Assembly (NCBI RefSeq): GCF_030053155.1
Contig: NZ_CP125640.1
Span: 3,942,001 to 4,006,000, forward strand
Direction of reading: 5' to 3'
Length of the DNA stretch: 64,000 nt
DNA from: Rhizobium sp. BT03
GTDB taxonomy: Bacteria; Pseudomonadota; Alphaproteobacteria; Rhizobiales; Rhizobiaceae
Below are positions 51,686-59,769 of the stretch, in pieces (within the stretch, counting starts at the first letter, position 1; each line of letters starts with the position of its first letter). The notes under the pieces were generated by a model that saw only the letters and a list, made by a program, of their open reading frames with translations, made no database searches and had not been told where the DNA came from. The position numbers and the translations under genes are program-made.

Positions 51686-52303
51686 ATGACCTTGAAGAGA
51701 AACATTCTATTGGCTGGAGCCGTGCTCTTGGCGAGCGGCGGTCTGGCGCAGGCGGAGATGATGGCGACGACCGTCAACGATCTCAACGTCCGCGCCGGCC
51801 CGGGCCCGCAATATCCGGCGGTCGGTCTTGCCACCCGCGGTTCGACCGCGGTGCTCGACGGCTGCATCGAAGGCAGCCGCTGGTGCCGCGTCGACGTCAA
51901 CGGTATGCGCGGCTGGGTCTATGCCGATTATCTGCAGGTCGACCGCGGCGGCACACCGGTCATCGTCGAACAGAACCGCGCCGAAATCGGCGTTCCCGTC
52001 GTGACCTATGAATCGACCGCCAGCGTCGTTCCGGCTGACCCGCAGCCGGCGCCCGGCGACGAGCTGCTCGGCCCGGTCGGAGCCGTCGAGACCATCACCC
52101 CGCCGGAGACGGTCCGCACCTATATCGAAACCAATCCCGGCCAGACGGTGCAGCTCGGCGGCGATGTCGTCGTCGGCGCGGAGGTGCCCGCCGATGTTAC
52201 CTTCCAGTCGATCCCGGATTACGAATACCGCTATACGAGGATCAACGACCGGCCGGTACTGGTCGATCCCGGTACACGCCGGATCGTCTACGTTTATCAG
52301 TGA
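51686..52303 (+). CDS. Exported SH3-domain protein with DUF1236
   Basis: 205 residues; AAGGAG precedes the ATG. Signal peptide (MTLKRNILLAGAVLLASGGL, then AQA). A bacterial SH3 domain (VNDLNVRAGPGPQYPAVGLA; GWVYADYLQ) follows, then a DUF1236 C-terminus (ETVRTYIETNPGQTVQLGGD; YRYTRINDRPVLVDPGTRRI). Probable cell-wall or envelope binding in the periplasm. Confidence 0.88.
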   Translation: MTLKRNILLAGAVLLASGGLAQAEMMATTVNDLNVRAGPGPQYPAVGLATRGSTAVLDGCIEGSRWCRVDVNGMRGWVYADYLQVDRGGTPVIVEQNRAEIGVPVVTYESTASVVPADPQPAPGDELLGPVGAVETITPPETVRTYIETNPGQTVQLGGDVVVGAEVPADVTFQSIPDYEYRYTRINDRPVLVDPGTRRIVYVYQ

Positions 52304-52324
52304 TGTAACCGGTAAAAATACAAT

Positions 52325-52350
52325 GAGGCGGTCGGCTGGCCGCCTCGTTT
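52325..52350 (+). terminator. Terminator after the SH3/DUF1236 gene
   Basis: GAGGCGG / CCGCCTC with an 8-base loop, followed by GTTT. Modest. Confidence 0.6.
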
Positions 52351-52490
52351 CCAGCCCGTTCCCTTCTCCCCTTGCCTCCCGCATGGGTTGATTTTTTCTT
52401 AACGCTTTCCTTCTTAATATGATAAAATACTAATATGCCGAAGGTTCGGCGTATAACGGCGATCGGGGAGATCGCCACAGGAGGAAAGTC

Positions 52491-52760
52491 ATGGAAGCGC
52501 TACTTCCGCTCGTCATCCAATTGATTGCCGGTGCCATCGGTGGCAATGCCGCGAGCGTCGCCTTGAAGCAGCAAGCGATCAATGTCGTCGCCCGTACGAT
52601 CGCAGGTGCGATCGGCGGTATCGCCGGCGGCATGCTGCTCGGCATGGTCGGTGGGGAAGCGGCTATGACCGGCCTGATCGCCGACGGCATCGGCGGTCTG
52701 ATCGGCGGCGGCATTCTCTCGACGCTCGCCGGACTGGTCATGGCACGGGCGCATCGGTAA
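52491..52760 (+). CDS. Small glycine-zipper membrane protein
   Basis: 89 residues; AGGAGGAAAG precedes the ATG. The chain is hydrophobic with several GxxxG-like runs (AGAIGGNAASVALKQQ; AGAIGGIAGGMLLGMVGG; GLIADGIGGLIGGGILSTLA). Two or three membrane segments are likely. Similar small proteins are common in rhizobia; function unknown. Confidence 0.75.
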   Translation: MEALLPLVIQLIAGAIGGNAASVALKQQAINVVARTIAGAIGGIAGGMLLGMVGGEAAMTGLIADGIGGLIGGGILSTLAGLVMARAHR

Positions 52761-52782
52761 ATGCCCGGCGGGCGTTCAGCTT

Positions 52783-52814
52783 AGCGCCGCACGTCTTTTT
52801 AGCTGTGCGGCGCC
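52783..52814. repeat. Palindromic repeat, second copy of the family at 4651
   Basis: Arms GCGCCGCAC (52784-52792) and GTGCGGCGC (52805-52813) around GTCTTTTTAGCT. The left half matches the repeat at 4651-4694 over 20 bases with one change. It follows the small membrane-protein gene and may act as its terminator. Confidence 0.65.
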
Positions 52815-52967
52815 GTAACGCTTTGAATTGCCCGGCCGATCACGTGAAGGATCTTATCCGGCGGCGACCGCTGCCGGATAGACCTCCTTCATGGAGTCGT
52901 TCATCAGCGTTTCGGAAATCGTGGACGGCGGGAAGCGAAGCGGGCCGATTTCGCAACCCGCGTCACC

Positions 52968-53174
52968 TCAGCAGCCGAGCTGGTGAGGAAGCACCGGCGT
53001 TTTGGCGAGTTCGATGACGGTCTGGCGGCCGATGTCGTTCAGGAAGCAATCCGGTGTCGGCCGGATGCTCTTCAGCTTCTCGGCCGGGTTGAAATAGCTG
53101 CCCCATTGCCAGATGGCGACGGCGACGTTGAACCATATTTCCCCGTCCAACTGGTCAAAAGGAACTGAAGCCAT
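52968..53174 (-). CDS. Small hypothetical protein
   Basis: 68 residues from MASVPFDQLDGEIWFNVAVA; GGAG is spaced eight bases upstream, which supports this start. It contains an aromatic central region (IWQWGSYFNPAEKLKSIRPT) and one cysteine near each of PTPDC and the C-terminal LGC. No family is recognised. It is divergent from the MarR gene. Confidence 0.55.
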   Translation of the reverse strand: MASVPFDQLDGEIWFNVAVAIWQWGSYFNPAEKLKSIRPTPDCFLNDIGRQTVIELAKTPVLPHQLGC

Positions 53175-53362
53175 CCCCAGTCTCCTCCGGCGCTTCAGGC
53201 GCCATGCCTGTTGATTGTTGTCCCCATTACGTTTTATCCACAGACGCAAGGGGAAATCGCGTATTGCGTCGGAGTGCCGGGCGGGCCTTGGTTTCCAGGA
53301 AATGCTGAGGAAATGAGAGTCCGTGCGTTTCCCGCGGGGGCGGGAAGAGAAAGGAATGCCGC

Positions 53363-53854
53363 GTGTCACGACAGACCGGCCCGAAAACAGGCAAGCCAGA
53401 GCCGCTGGCCACGCCGATGGAAGATACCGACATCATCGATTTCGAGATCATCGAGCTGTTCTTCTTCGCCTATCGCGACTTCGTTTCCGATCCTGACGCC
53501 ATCCTCGAAACGAGCGGCTTCGGCCGGGCCCATCACCGCGTCGTGCATTTCGTCAACCGTAACCCCGGCATGACGGTGGCCGATCTTCTCGATACGCTGA
53601 AGATCACCAAGCAGAGCCTTGCAAGAGTGCTGAAACAGCTGATCGATTCAGGCTATATTCGCCAGGTGGCAGGTCCAGAGGACCGGCGGCAGCGCAAGCT
53701 TTATCCGACGAAATCGGGACGAGAGCTGGCGCTTGCCCTTGCCGAGCCGCAATCGCGCCGCATTGAGCGGGCATTCGAAGGGGCTTCTGCGGAGGTGCGG
53801 GAGGGCGTAAAAGCTTTCCTTAGAGGCATGCGGGACAGACAGAAGGCGGATTGA
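53363..53854 (+). CDS. MarR-family regulator (PetP-like)
   Basis: 163 residues from a GTG with AAGGA upstream. The winged-helix region is FGRAHHRVVHFVNRNPGMTV, DLLDTLKITKQSLARVLKQL, IRQVAGPEDRRQRKLYPTKS. It is followed with no gap by an OmpR-type response regulator and then a histidine kinase. In Rhodobacter capsulatus a MarR/OmpR pair (PetP-PetR) has this arrangement; the correspondence is inferred from order and family. Confidence 0.9.
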   Translation: MSRQTGPKTGKPEPLATPMEDTDIIDFEIIELFFFAYRDFVSDPDAILETSGFGRAHHRVVHFVNRNPGMTVADLLDTLKITKQSLARVLKQLIDSGYIRQVAGPEDRRQRKLYPTKSGRELALALAEPQSRRIERAFEGASAEVREGVKAFLRGMRDRQKAD

Positions 53855-54556
53855 ATGGCGGTCAAGACAGGTATTTCCGACGATGCGGCGCATCTGCTGG
53901 TGGTCGATGACGACTCGCGCATCCGCGCGCTGCTCAATCGCTATCTCGCCGAGAATGGCTTCCGCGTCACCGTCGCCGCCGACGGCGCCGAGGCGCAGCG
54001 CAAGCTCACGGGTCTCGATTTCGACCTGATCATCATGGATGTGATGATGCCCGGCGAATCCGGCATCGAGGTCACCCGCGGGCTTCGCGCCATCAAGAAC
54101 GTGCCGATCATCATGCTGACGGCGCTGGCGGAATCGGGCAACCGCATCGAAGGCCTCGAGGCCGGCGCCGACGACTATCTTTCCAAGCCTTTCGACCCGC
54201 GCGAACTGGTGCTGCGCATCAACAACATTCTGCGTCGCAATGCCGGTGGCGAAGGGCCGAAGATCGAACAGGTGATGTTCGGGCCCTACACCTTCTCGCT
54301 GACCCGCAAGGAGCTGAAGAAAGCCAGCGAGGTGATCCGGCTCACCGACCGCGAGCAGGAGATCATGCTGCTCTTTGCACGGCGCGCCGGCGACACGATC
54401 CCCCGTCACGAACTGATCGGCAACGACACCGAGGTCGGCGAGCGGACGATCGACGTGCAGATCAACCGGCTGCGGCGTAAGATCGAGGATGATCCGGCCA
54501 ATCCCGTCTGGCTGCAGACCGTGCGCGGCATTGGATACAGGCTGAGCATCGACTAA
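53855..54556 (+). CDS. OmpR-family response regulator (PetR/CenR-like)
   Basis: 233 residues, starting directly after the MarR stop. The receiver has the acidic pair in LLVVDDDSRIR, phosphoacceptor Asp in DLIIMDVMMPGESG, and Thr/Lys in MLTALAESG and YLSKPFDPREL. The OmpR winged helix follows (VIRLTDREQEIMLLFARRAG; GERTIDVQINRLRRKIED; WLQTVRGIGYRL). Likely controls envelope or respiration genes as PetR/CenR does in relatives. Partner kinase is the next gene. Confidence 0.93.
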   Translation: MAVKTGISDDAAHLLVVDDDSRIRALLNRYLAENGFRVTVAADGAEAQRKLTGLDFDLIIMDVMMPGESGIEVTRGLRAIKNVPIIMLTALAESGNRIEGLEAGADDYLSKPFDPRELVLRINNILRRNAGGEGPKIEQVMFGPYTFSLTRKELKKASEVIRLTDREQEIMLLFARRAGDTIPRHELIGNDTEVGERTIDVQINRLRRKIEDDPANPVWLQTVRGIGYRLSID

Positions 54557-54660
54557 AGCATGCCGCGCAAAACTGTGCAGCGGTTTTGCGGCAACGACAT
54601 GCGGAAAAACAAAGACCTAAGGCGCAAGGAGCGAATCTGAAAGATCGCGACGCGCTTTAG
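54553..54660. repeat. Dispersed intergenic repeat, copy B (inside an operon)
   Basis: It starts at the stop codon of the response-regulator gene and ends 30 bases before the kinase ATG. It is the reverse complement of the repeat at 48377. A stem is possible between gccgcgcaaaactgtgcagc and its own neighbours. It fills the gap between two genes of one operon. Confidence 0.7.
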
Positions 54661-54690
54661 ATCCAAGGATAGAGGCCAGGACCGGCGCTG

Positions 54691-56067
54691 ATGGTGACGA
54701 TCGACAGCTTGCGGCGGGAAGACCGCAGTTCTGCGCCCGGTTGGCGCTCGATCGTCCGCTGGTTGCGCCGGCGGCTGCCGACCGGGCTTTACGCCCGCTC
54801 GCTGCTGATCATCATCATTCCGATGGTGCTGCTGCAATCGGTCGTCGCCGCCGTCTTCATGGAGCGCCACTGGCAGATGGTGACGGAGCGGCTGTCGCTC
54901 GCCGTCACCCGCGACATTGCCGCGATCATCGAGATCATCGAGACCTACCCGCAGAATTCGGACTATAGCGAGATCGTTCGCATCGCCCGCGACCAGCTCA
55001 GCCTGCAGATCTCGATCGAGCCGGACGGCGACCTGCCGCCGCCGCGCGTCAAGCCGTTCTTCTCGATCCTCGACGGCATCCTCAGCGACGAGATCACCGA
55101 CGAGATCCACCGGCCTTTCTGGATCGACACGGTCGGCAATTCGAACCTCGTCGAGATCCGCATCAAGCTCGACAACAAGATCCTCAGGGTGCTGACCAAG
55201 CGCAGCCAGACCTATGCCTCGAACACGCATATCTTCATCGTCTGGATGGTCGGCACCTCGCTGGTGCTGATCGGCATCTCGATCCTCTTCCTGCGCGGGC
55301 AGATCCGGCCGATCCTGACCTTGGCGCGCGCGGCCGAAAGCTTCGGCAAGGGGCAGAGGCCAGACAATTTCTATCCGCGCGGCGCCGACGAGGTCCGGCG
55401 CGCCGGCCTTGCCTTCATCCTGATGCGCGAGCGAATCGAGCGGCAGATCGAGCAGCGCACCGCCATGCTCTCCGGCGTCAGCCATGATCTGCGCACCATC
55501 CTCACCCGCTTCAAACTGCAGCTGGCGCTGGCTGGCGATAATCCCGACCTGCATGGGCTGAACGACGACGTCGACGATATGCAGGCCATGCTGGAGGCCT
55601 ATACGGCCTTCGCACGCGGCGAGGTCGAAGAGGATGTCGGCGAGCTGAAACTCAGCGAGGTCTTCGCAAAGCTGGAATCCGATTTCGCCCTGCACGGCAA
55701 GACATTCAGCTATTCGATCGAAGGCGATGACGACATATCCGTCAGGCCGAACGCTTTCATGCGTCTCGTCACCAATCTTGCCTCGAATGCGCGCCGTTAT
55801 GCCGGCAGGCTCGACATCGAGGCCAAGCACAGTGCCAAATGGTTGACGGTCATCTTCGACGATGACGGGCCGGGCATTCCGGAAAAGAACCGCGAGGATG
55901 TGTTCAAACCGTTCTTCCGGCTGGATGCGGCGCGCAACCTCGACGCGTCGGGCACCGGCCTCGGCCTGGCGATCGCCCGCGACATCGCCCGCAGCCACGG
56001 CGGCAATGTCACCCTCAGCGACAGCCCGCTCGGCGGGCTCAGGGCAACGATCCGCATTCCGGCCTAA
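54691..56067 (+). CDS. Sensor histidine kinase (EnvZ/CenK type)
   Basis: 458 residues. Two transmembrane segments (LLIIIIPMVLLQSVVAAVFM near 40-60 and HIFIVWMVGTSLVLIGISIL near 180-205) enclose a periplasmic domain. HAMP (RGQIRPILTLARAAESF), then HisKA with the phospho-His in GVSHDLRTILTRFKLQLAL, and HATPase_c with NLASNARRY, DDGPGIPEKN and GTGLGLAIARDIARSHGG. It probably phosphorylates the response regulator upstream. Confidence 0.93.
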   Translation: MVTIDSLRREDRSSAPGWRSIVRWLRRRLPTGLYARSLLIIIIPMVLLQSVVAAVFMERHWQMVTERLSLAVTRDIAAIIEIIETYPQNSDYSEIVRIARDQLSLQISIEPDGDLPPPRVKPFFSILDGILSDEITDEIHRPFWIDTVGNSNLVEIRIKLDNKILRVLTKRSQTYASNTHIFIVWMVGTSLVLIGISILFLRGQIRPILTLARAAESFGKGQRPDNFYPRGADEVRRAGLAFILMRERIERQIEQRTAMLSGVSHDLRTILTRFKLQLALAGDNPDLHGLNDDVDDMQAMLEAYTAFARGEVEEDVGELKLSEVFAKLESDFALHGKTFSYSIEGDDDISVRPNAFMRLVTNLASNARRYAGRLDIEAKHSAKWLTVIFDDDGPGIPEKNREDVFKPFFRLDAARNLDASGTGLGLAIARDIARSHGGNVTLSDSPLGGLRATIRIPA

Positions 56068-56456
56068 ACGCCTGTCACGGTCAGCTTCACGGCCTTGCGC
56101 GCATCGAAATCGCCCAAACGTTCGACGATCCAACGCCAGAGGGCGGCAACCTGCATGAGGAGGTCGCGTCCGAGCGGCGTCAACTCATATTCGACGCGCG
56201 GCGGCACTTGCGGATAGAGGGTGCGGATGATGAGACCGTCTCTTTCGAGGGTGCGCAGCGTCTGCGTCAGCACTTTCTGGCTGATGCCCTCGACCCTCTC
56301 CATGAGGCGCGAGAAGCGTAAGGGTGCACCGGCATCGGCGAGCACATGCAGGATGCGTAGCGGCCATTTCGCCGCGGCGCGCTCGATCAGTTCGCGGGCG
56401 CGCGCATCCTGTTCGTCCGTCATGGAGCAGCAGAAGTCGAACATGTCGCCGGTCAT
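56064..56456 (-). CDS. HxlR-family transcriptional regulator
   Basis: 130 residues from MTGDMFDFCCSMTDEQDARA. The HxlR winged helix is clear: KWPLRILHVLADAGAPLRFS, RVEGISQKVLTQTLRTLERD, GLIIRTLYPQVPPRVEYELT. The double cysteine (FCC) near the N-terminus may be redox- or electrophile-sensing as in related YodB proteins. It is divergent from the SDR gene, which it most likely regulates. The stop overlaps the kinase stop by four bases. Confidence 0.9.
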   Translation of the reverse strand: MTGDMFDFCCSMTDEQDARARELIERAAAKWPLRILHVLADAGAPLRFSRLMERVEGISQKVLTQTLRTLERDGLIIRTLYPQVPPRVEYELTPLGRDLLMQVAALWRWIVERLGDFDARKAVKLTVTGV

Positions 56457-56525
56457 GTCAGTTACCTCAAGGTGTGTATAGATCGTCGGGGTACCTTCTT
56501 TCGATTGGATACAGTAGACCATACA
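56457..56525. promoter_or_regulatory. Divergent HxlR/SDR control region
   Basis: Between the two starts lie GTTACCTCAAGGTGT (an ACCT-CA-AGGT dyad) and a GGTACC. Either could be the HxlR operator. CTATAC on the minus strand is a plausible -10 for the regulator. No site is certain. Confidence 0.35.
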
Positions 56526-56558
56526 TCAGCCGGAAACCAAAGAAGGGAAAGGTTTCCG

Positions 56559-57404
56559 ATGTCCAGGGTCTGGTTGATTACAGGAAGTTCGCGCGGTCTC
56601 GGCCGGGCGCTGGCGGAGGCGGTTTTGGCCTCCGGCGACAATCTGGTGGCGACGGCGCGCGATCCGGCCCGCCTTGCCGATCTCTCCGAGCGGTATGGCG
56701 GCCAGGTGCTGACGATAGCGCTCGATGTGACCGACGAGACGGCGGCAGCAGTGGCGGTCGAGGCTGGCGTGAAGAGGTTCGGGCGTATCGACGTGCTCGT
56801 CAACAATGCCGGCTACGGCAATGTTTCCTCGATCGAAGATACCAGTCTCGCCGATTTCCGGGCACAGATCGAGGCCAACCTGTTCGGCACGATAATCATG
56901 ACCAAGGCGGTCATCGCCCTGATGCGCGGGCAGGGGGCGGGGCACATCATCCAGTTCTCATCCGTCGGCGGCCGTATCGGGCCTGCCGGGCGCGGCGCCT
57001 ATTCGGCGGCGAAATTTGCTGTCGAGGGCTTTTCCGAGGTGCTGTCGAAAGAGGTCGCGCCATTCGGCATCAAGGTGACGGTGATCGAGCCCGGCGGCTT
57101 TAGAACCGATTTCGCCGGCGCCTCGACGGTGCTTGCCGAAGGGCGGCAGGACTATGCGGAGACGGTCGGCGCTACCGTGCGCTTCCAGCGTGAGTATAAT
57201 GGCCGCCAGCCGGGCGATCCCGCCAAGGCCGCCGCGGTTATTATCCATATCGCCGGTCTGGATCAGCCGCCGTTCCGGTTGCTGCTTGGCAGCGATGCGG
57301 TCAGCAATGTTGAGAAAGCCGATGCCGCGCGTATCGAAGCCGATCGGGAATGGCGCGCAGTCAGCGTCTCGACCGATTTCGAGCCCGATGCCGAGACCCT
57401 TTGA
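56559..57404 (+). CDS. SDR-family oxidoreductase
   Basis: 281 residues. NAD(P) motif TGSSRGLG, then NNAGYG and catalytic YSAAK with the upstream FSSVGG. The C-terminal part (PFRLLLGSDAVSNVEKADAA) is typical of SDRs of the DUF/oxidoreductase group often found beside HxlR genes. Substrate unknown. Its divergent HxlR neighbour suggests induction by an electrophile or quinone. Confidence 0.92.
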   Translation: MSRVWLITGSSRGLGRALAEAVLASGDNLVATARDPARLADLSERYGGQVLTIALDVTDETAAAVAVEAGVKRFGRIDVLVNNAGYGNVSSIEDTSLADFRAQIEANLFGTIIMTKAVIALMRGQGAGHIIQFSSVGGRIGPAGRGAYSAAKFAVEGFSEVLSKEVAPFGIKVTVIEPGGFRTDFAGASTVLAEGRQDYAETVGATVRFQREYNGRQPGDPAKAAAVIIHIAGLDQPPFRLLLGSDAVSNVEKADAARIEADREWRAVSVSTDFEPDAETL

Positions 57405-57433
57405 GAAAATCGGCCGACGGATGGGCAAAAGAA

Positions 57434-57455
57434 AGCGCCGCTAAAAAGCGGCGCT
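57434..57455 (-). terminator. Terminator of the BA14K gene
   Basis: AGCGCCGCT / AGCGGCGCT with an AAAA/TTTT loop; on the minus strand it runs into TTTCTTTT. Confidence 0.75.
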
Positions 57456-57477
57456 CGGCATCAGCGATGAAGAGAGA

Positions 57478-57945
57478 TCAGCCGGCGGTGCAGAAATGGC
57501 TGCGGCCGTCATTGCCGATATAGGTGCCGCTGCGCGGGTCGAAGGAGCGGTAGCGGTAGGAGCAGTAACGCTCCCATTGCGGCGACCAGGGCTCCACGGC
57601 GGCGCGGGCCGGCGCATAGTAGCGCGGCTGTTCGACATATTGCGGCTGCTCGACATAGACTCGGCGCGGAGCGCGGTAGACCGGAGCCGGCTCGTAATAA
57701 TCCGGCTCGTAGGCCGGGTCGATATAGCGGCGCTCTTCGTAAACAGGACCATTATTGGCACTGGCGATGGCCGAGCCGACGATCAGGCCGGTCGCGAGAC
57801 CGACGGCGCCGCCGACGAGAGCATCGTTGCCGTTGTGATGGCGCCAATGACGGTCGCGGGCCGATGCCTCGCCGATGGCGGAAAGCGTGAGTGCGGCAGC
57901 CGTTGCCGTCAGCAGAAGAGTTTTGGCGAGCCTGTTCATAAGCAT
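57478..57945 (-). CDS. BA14K-family exported protein
   Basis: 155 residues with a signal peptide (MNRLAKTLLLTATAAALTLS). After a glycine-rich hydrophobic part (LVGGAVGLATGLIVGSAIAS) there is a Tyr/Pro-rich region and the BA14K motif WERYCSYRYRSFDPRSGTYI, GNDGRSHFC. This family includes a Brucella immunoreactive 14-kDa protein; its role in rhizobia is unknown. Start may be this ATG or the one two codons on. Confidence 0.85.
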   Translation of the reverse strand: MLMNRLAKTLLLTATAAALTLSAIGEASARDRHWRHHNGNDALVGGAVGLATGLIVGSAIASANNGPVYEERRYIDPAYEPDYYEPAPVYRAPRRVYVEQPQYVEQPRYYAPARAAVEPWSPQWERYCSYRYRSFDPRSGTYIGNDGRSHFCTAG

Positions 57946-58031
57946 AAAGTCCTAATCCCGGGAACCGAACGCCGGTTCCTTTCTCGATGATGATAGTCCT
58001 ATAGATCGGTAGCTGAACGAAGGCTGAACGA

Positions 58032-58054
58032 CAAAACCCGGCATTGCTGCCGGG
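58032..58054 (-). terminator. Terminator of the cold-shock gene
   Basis: On the minus strand CCCGGCA GCAA TGCCGGG followed by TTTTGT. Confidence 0.85.
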
Positions 58055-58087
58055 CTTCAACTCGAATTCGACAGCCTTGTTAAGGGT

Positions 58088-58303
58088 TCAGCCCGCAATC
58101 TGCAGATTGACGGCCTTGGGGCCCTTGCCGCGGCGATCCGGCTCCGTGTCGAAGCTTACCTTCTGATTTTCCGTCAGACCGGCCAGCCCGGAGGCTTGAA
58201 CGGCAGAAATGTGAACGAAGATATCGGCGCCGCCCCGGTCCGGCTTGATGAAGCCGAAGCCTTTGTCGGTATTGAAGAATTTTACAGTGCCAGTCTCTGC
58301 CAT
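58088..58303 (-). CDS. Cold-shock domain protein (CspA family)
   Basis: 71 residues. RNP1 is KGFGFIKP and RNP2 is DIFVHISAV, in the usual positions of a single cold-shock domain. CSPs bind single-stranded RNA or DNA and melt structure. An AGGA sits eight bases before the ATG, just after a 14-codon ORF with its own perfect SD and two hairpins. Confidence 0.95.
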   Translation of the reverse strand: MAETGTVKFFNTDKGFGFIKPDRGGADIFVHISAVQASGLAGLTENQKVSFDTEPDRRGKGPKAVNLQIAG

Positions 58304-58374
58304 GCGTCAGGTCCTTTTCTCTCTGCCCGCCATCCACACGGGCAGCATCATAGCATTGCCTCCTTGCGGGAGGC
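58304..58374 (-). promoter_or_regulatory. Structured leader with mini-ORF before the cold-shock gene
   Basis: On the minus strand GCCTCC CGCAA GGAGGC (58374-58358) holds the AAGGAGG of a 14-codon ORF (58351-58307, MMLPVWMAGREKRT). Inside the ORF CTGCCCG / CGGGCAG (58345-58323) forms a second hairpin just before the csp SD. The ORF stop is three bases from the csp ATG. A temperature- or translation-dependent switch is possible; it is not proven. Confidence 0.45.
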
Positions 58375-58790
58375 GTTGGCAGGCAATTCTTGAAATGTGA
58401 GAAAAAGGTCCCCTCTACCTCGGCCTGCTCCAGGCAGGACTTTCGCCCGCCATTTTCGGAACCGGCTGACCGGGATAATTGGCGTTCCCGGCGCGCAAAT
58501 ACTTAAGGACTTCCCATGCTCGCAAAATGCCCGAACGCGCTGAGAGTGCTGCGTTAAACGAATTTTGGCAAGCAAAAGTTTTTTGCCGTGTCGTTCGAGG
58601 CACGGCTGCCCGGATATCCAATTTGCGCAAAAACGCAAAATTTCCTTCGCCGATAGGGAATGATTAACGTTTTATATCGTCTGCAATATAAATTTCGAGC
58701 AGATTTTCCCAAAAGTGCAACGTGAACGCGTCTTTTCGGTTCCGACAAAAATTTTTAAAAGACGCCATTCGCCCATATTTGGACGCGTGT
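58375..58790. other. 416-bp gap between the EamA and cold-shock genes
   Basis: AT-rich in its right half (for example aaatttttaaaagac). The csp promoter must lie here, but no clear -35/-10 pair stands out. A 96-codon minus-strand ORF (58638-58348) lacks any recognisable domain and is not called. Confidence 0.4.
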
Positions 58791-59681
58791 TCAGGTGGCT
58801 GGCAGGCGTCGCCGAGCGAATCCGGGTACGAGTTCGACTACAAGCATAGCGATAAACATGAGCGCGCAACCTGCATAACCGGTGGCCGGCATCGTCTCGC
58901 CGAGCAGCAGGGCTGCGAGCGAGGCGCCGAAAAGCGCTTCGGAGGAGAGGAAGATCGCGGCCTGCGAGGGCGTGGTGTAACGCTGGGCGATCACCTGCAG
59001 CACGAAGGCCAGGCCCGAGGAGAAGATGCCGACATAGAGGATCTCGGGTCCTGCCGTCCATATCGCCGATAGGGTGATCGGTTCGAAGGCTGCGGCCATC
59101 GCGAGCGCGCAGACCGCGGTGACGGCGAATTGCGTGGCCGAGAGCGCGAGCGGCCTTCCGGTCGCAGAAACGGTCGTGCCGGCAAGGGTGATCTGGATTG
59201 CCCAGAAGACGGCGCAGCCGACGGTCAGGAGATCGCCTGATGTGAGCGCCGAGAGATGGCCGCCGGACAGGAGATAGATACCGGCGACGGCCATCAGCGC
59301 GCCCGGCCAGATGATCCAATGCGGGGCGCGGCGCAGGAAGAACACGGCAATCAGCGGCACGAAGACGACATAGAGGCCGGTGATGAAACTGGAATTCGTC
59401 ACAGTCGTGGTCTGCAGCCCCACCTGCTGCGTGACTGCGCCGCTGAAGAGGGCAAGGCCGGTGAGGATATAGAGTTTCGCATGGCGTGCGCTTGTCTTCG
59501 CCTTGGATTTGCGCGCTTCAAAAACGACGAAAGGCAGAACGGCCAGCGTGGCGACGGCAAAACGCAGGGCGATAAACCAGAAGGGGCCGATCGCCTTCAT
59601 CGCCGTCGACTGGGCAACGAAGCCGCCGCCCCAGATGGCGGCTGCGAGCAATAGCAGGAGGTTCGCCTGGGCGCGCGTCAT
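58791..59681 (-). CDS. DMT-superfamily transporter (EamA)
   Basis: 296 residues from MTRAQANLLLLLAAAIWGGG. Ten transmembrane helices in two EamA repeats (WGGGFVAQSTAMKAIGPFWF in the first; FVLQVIAQRYTTPSQAAIFL in the second). The long upstream frame to 59957 is not used. Metabolite or drug export; substrate unknown. Confidence 0.9.
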   Translation of the reverse strand: MTRAQANLLLLLAAAIWGGGFVAQSTAMKAIGPFWFIALRFAVATLAVLPFVVFEARKSKAKTSARHAKLYILTGLALFSGAVTQQVGLQTTTVTNSSFITGLYVVFVPLIAVFFLRRAPHWIIWPGALMAVAGIYLLSGGHLSALTSGDLLTVGCAVFWAIQITLAGTTVSATGRPLALSATQFAVTAVCALAMAAAFEPITLSAIWTAGPEILYVGIFSSGLAFVLQVIAQRYTTPSQAAIFLSSEALFGASLAALLLGETMPATGYAGCALMFIAMLVVELVPGFARRRLPAT

Positions 59682-59769
59682 GTCGGCCTCGATGGGAAAG
59701 GGTGCGCCCGAGCGGTTAGCCGTTGCGTTTCCTCCAGGCAAGGGTGAAGACTCATGCCTATCGGCGGAG

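Noticed and set aside
58348..58638. 96-codon ORF upstream of the cold-shock gene
   Set aside because: No domain, irregular composition and no SD; it lies in the probable promoter and leader. Its stop overlaps the mini-ORF start, which is noted but not strong evidence.
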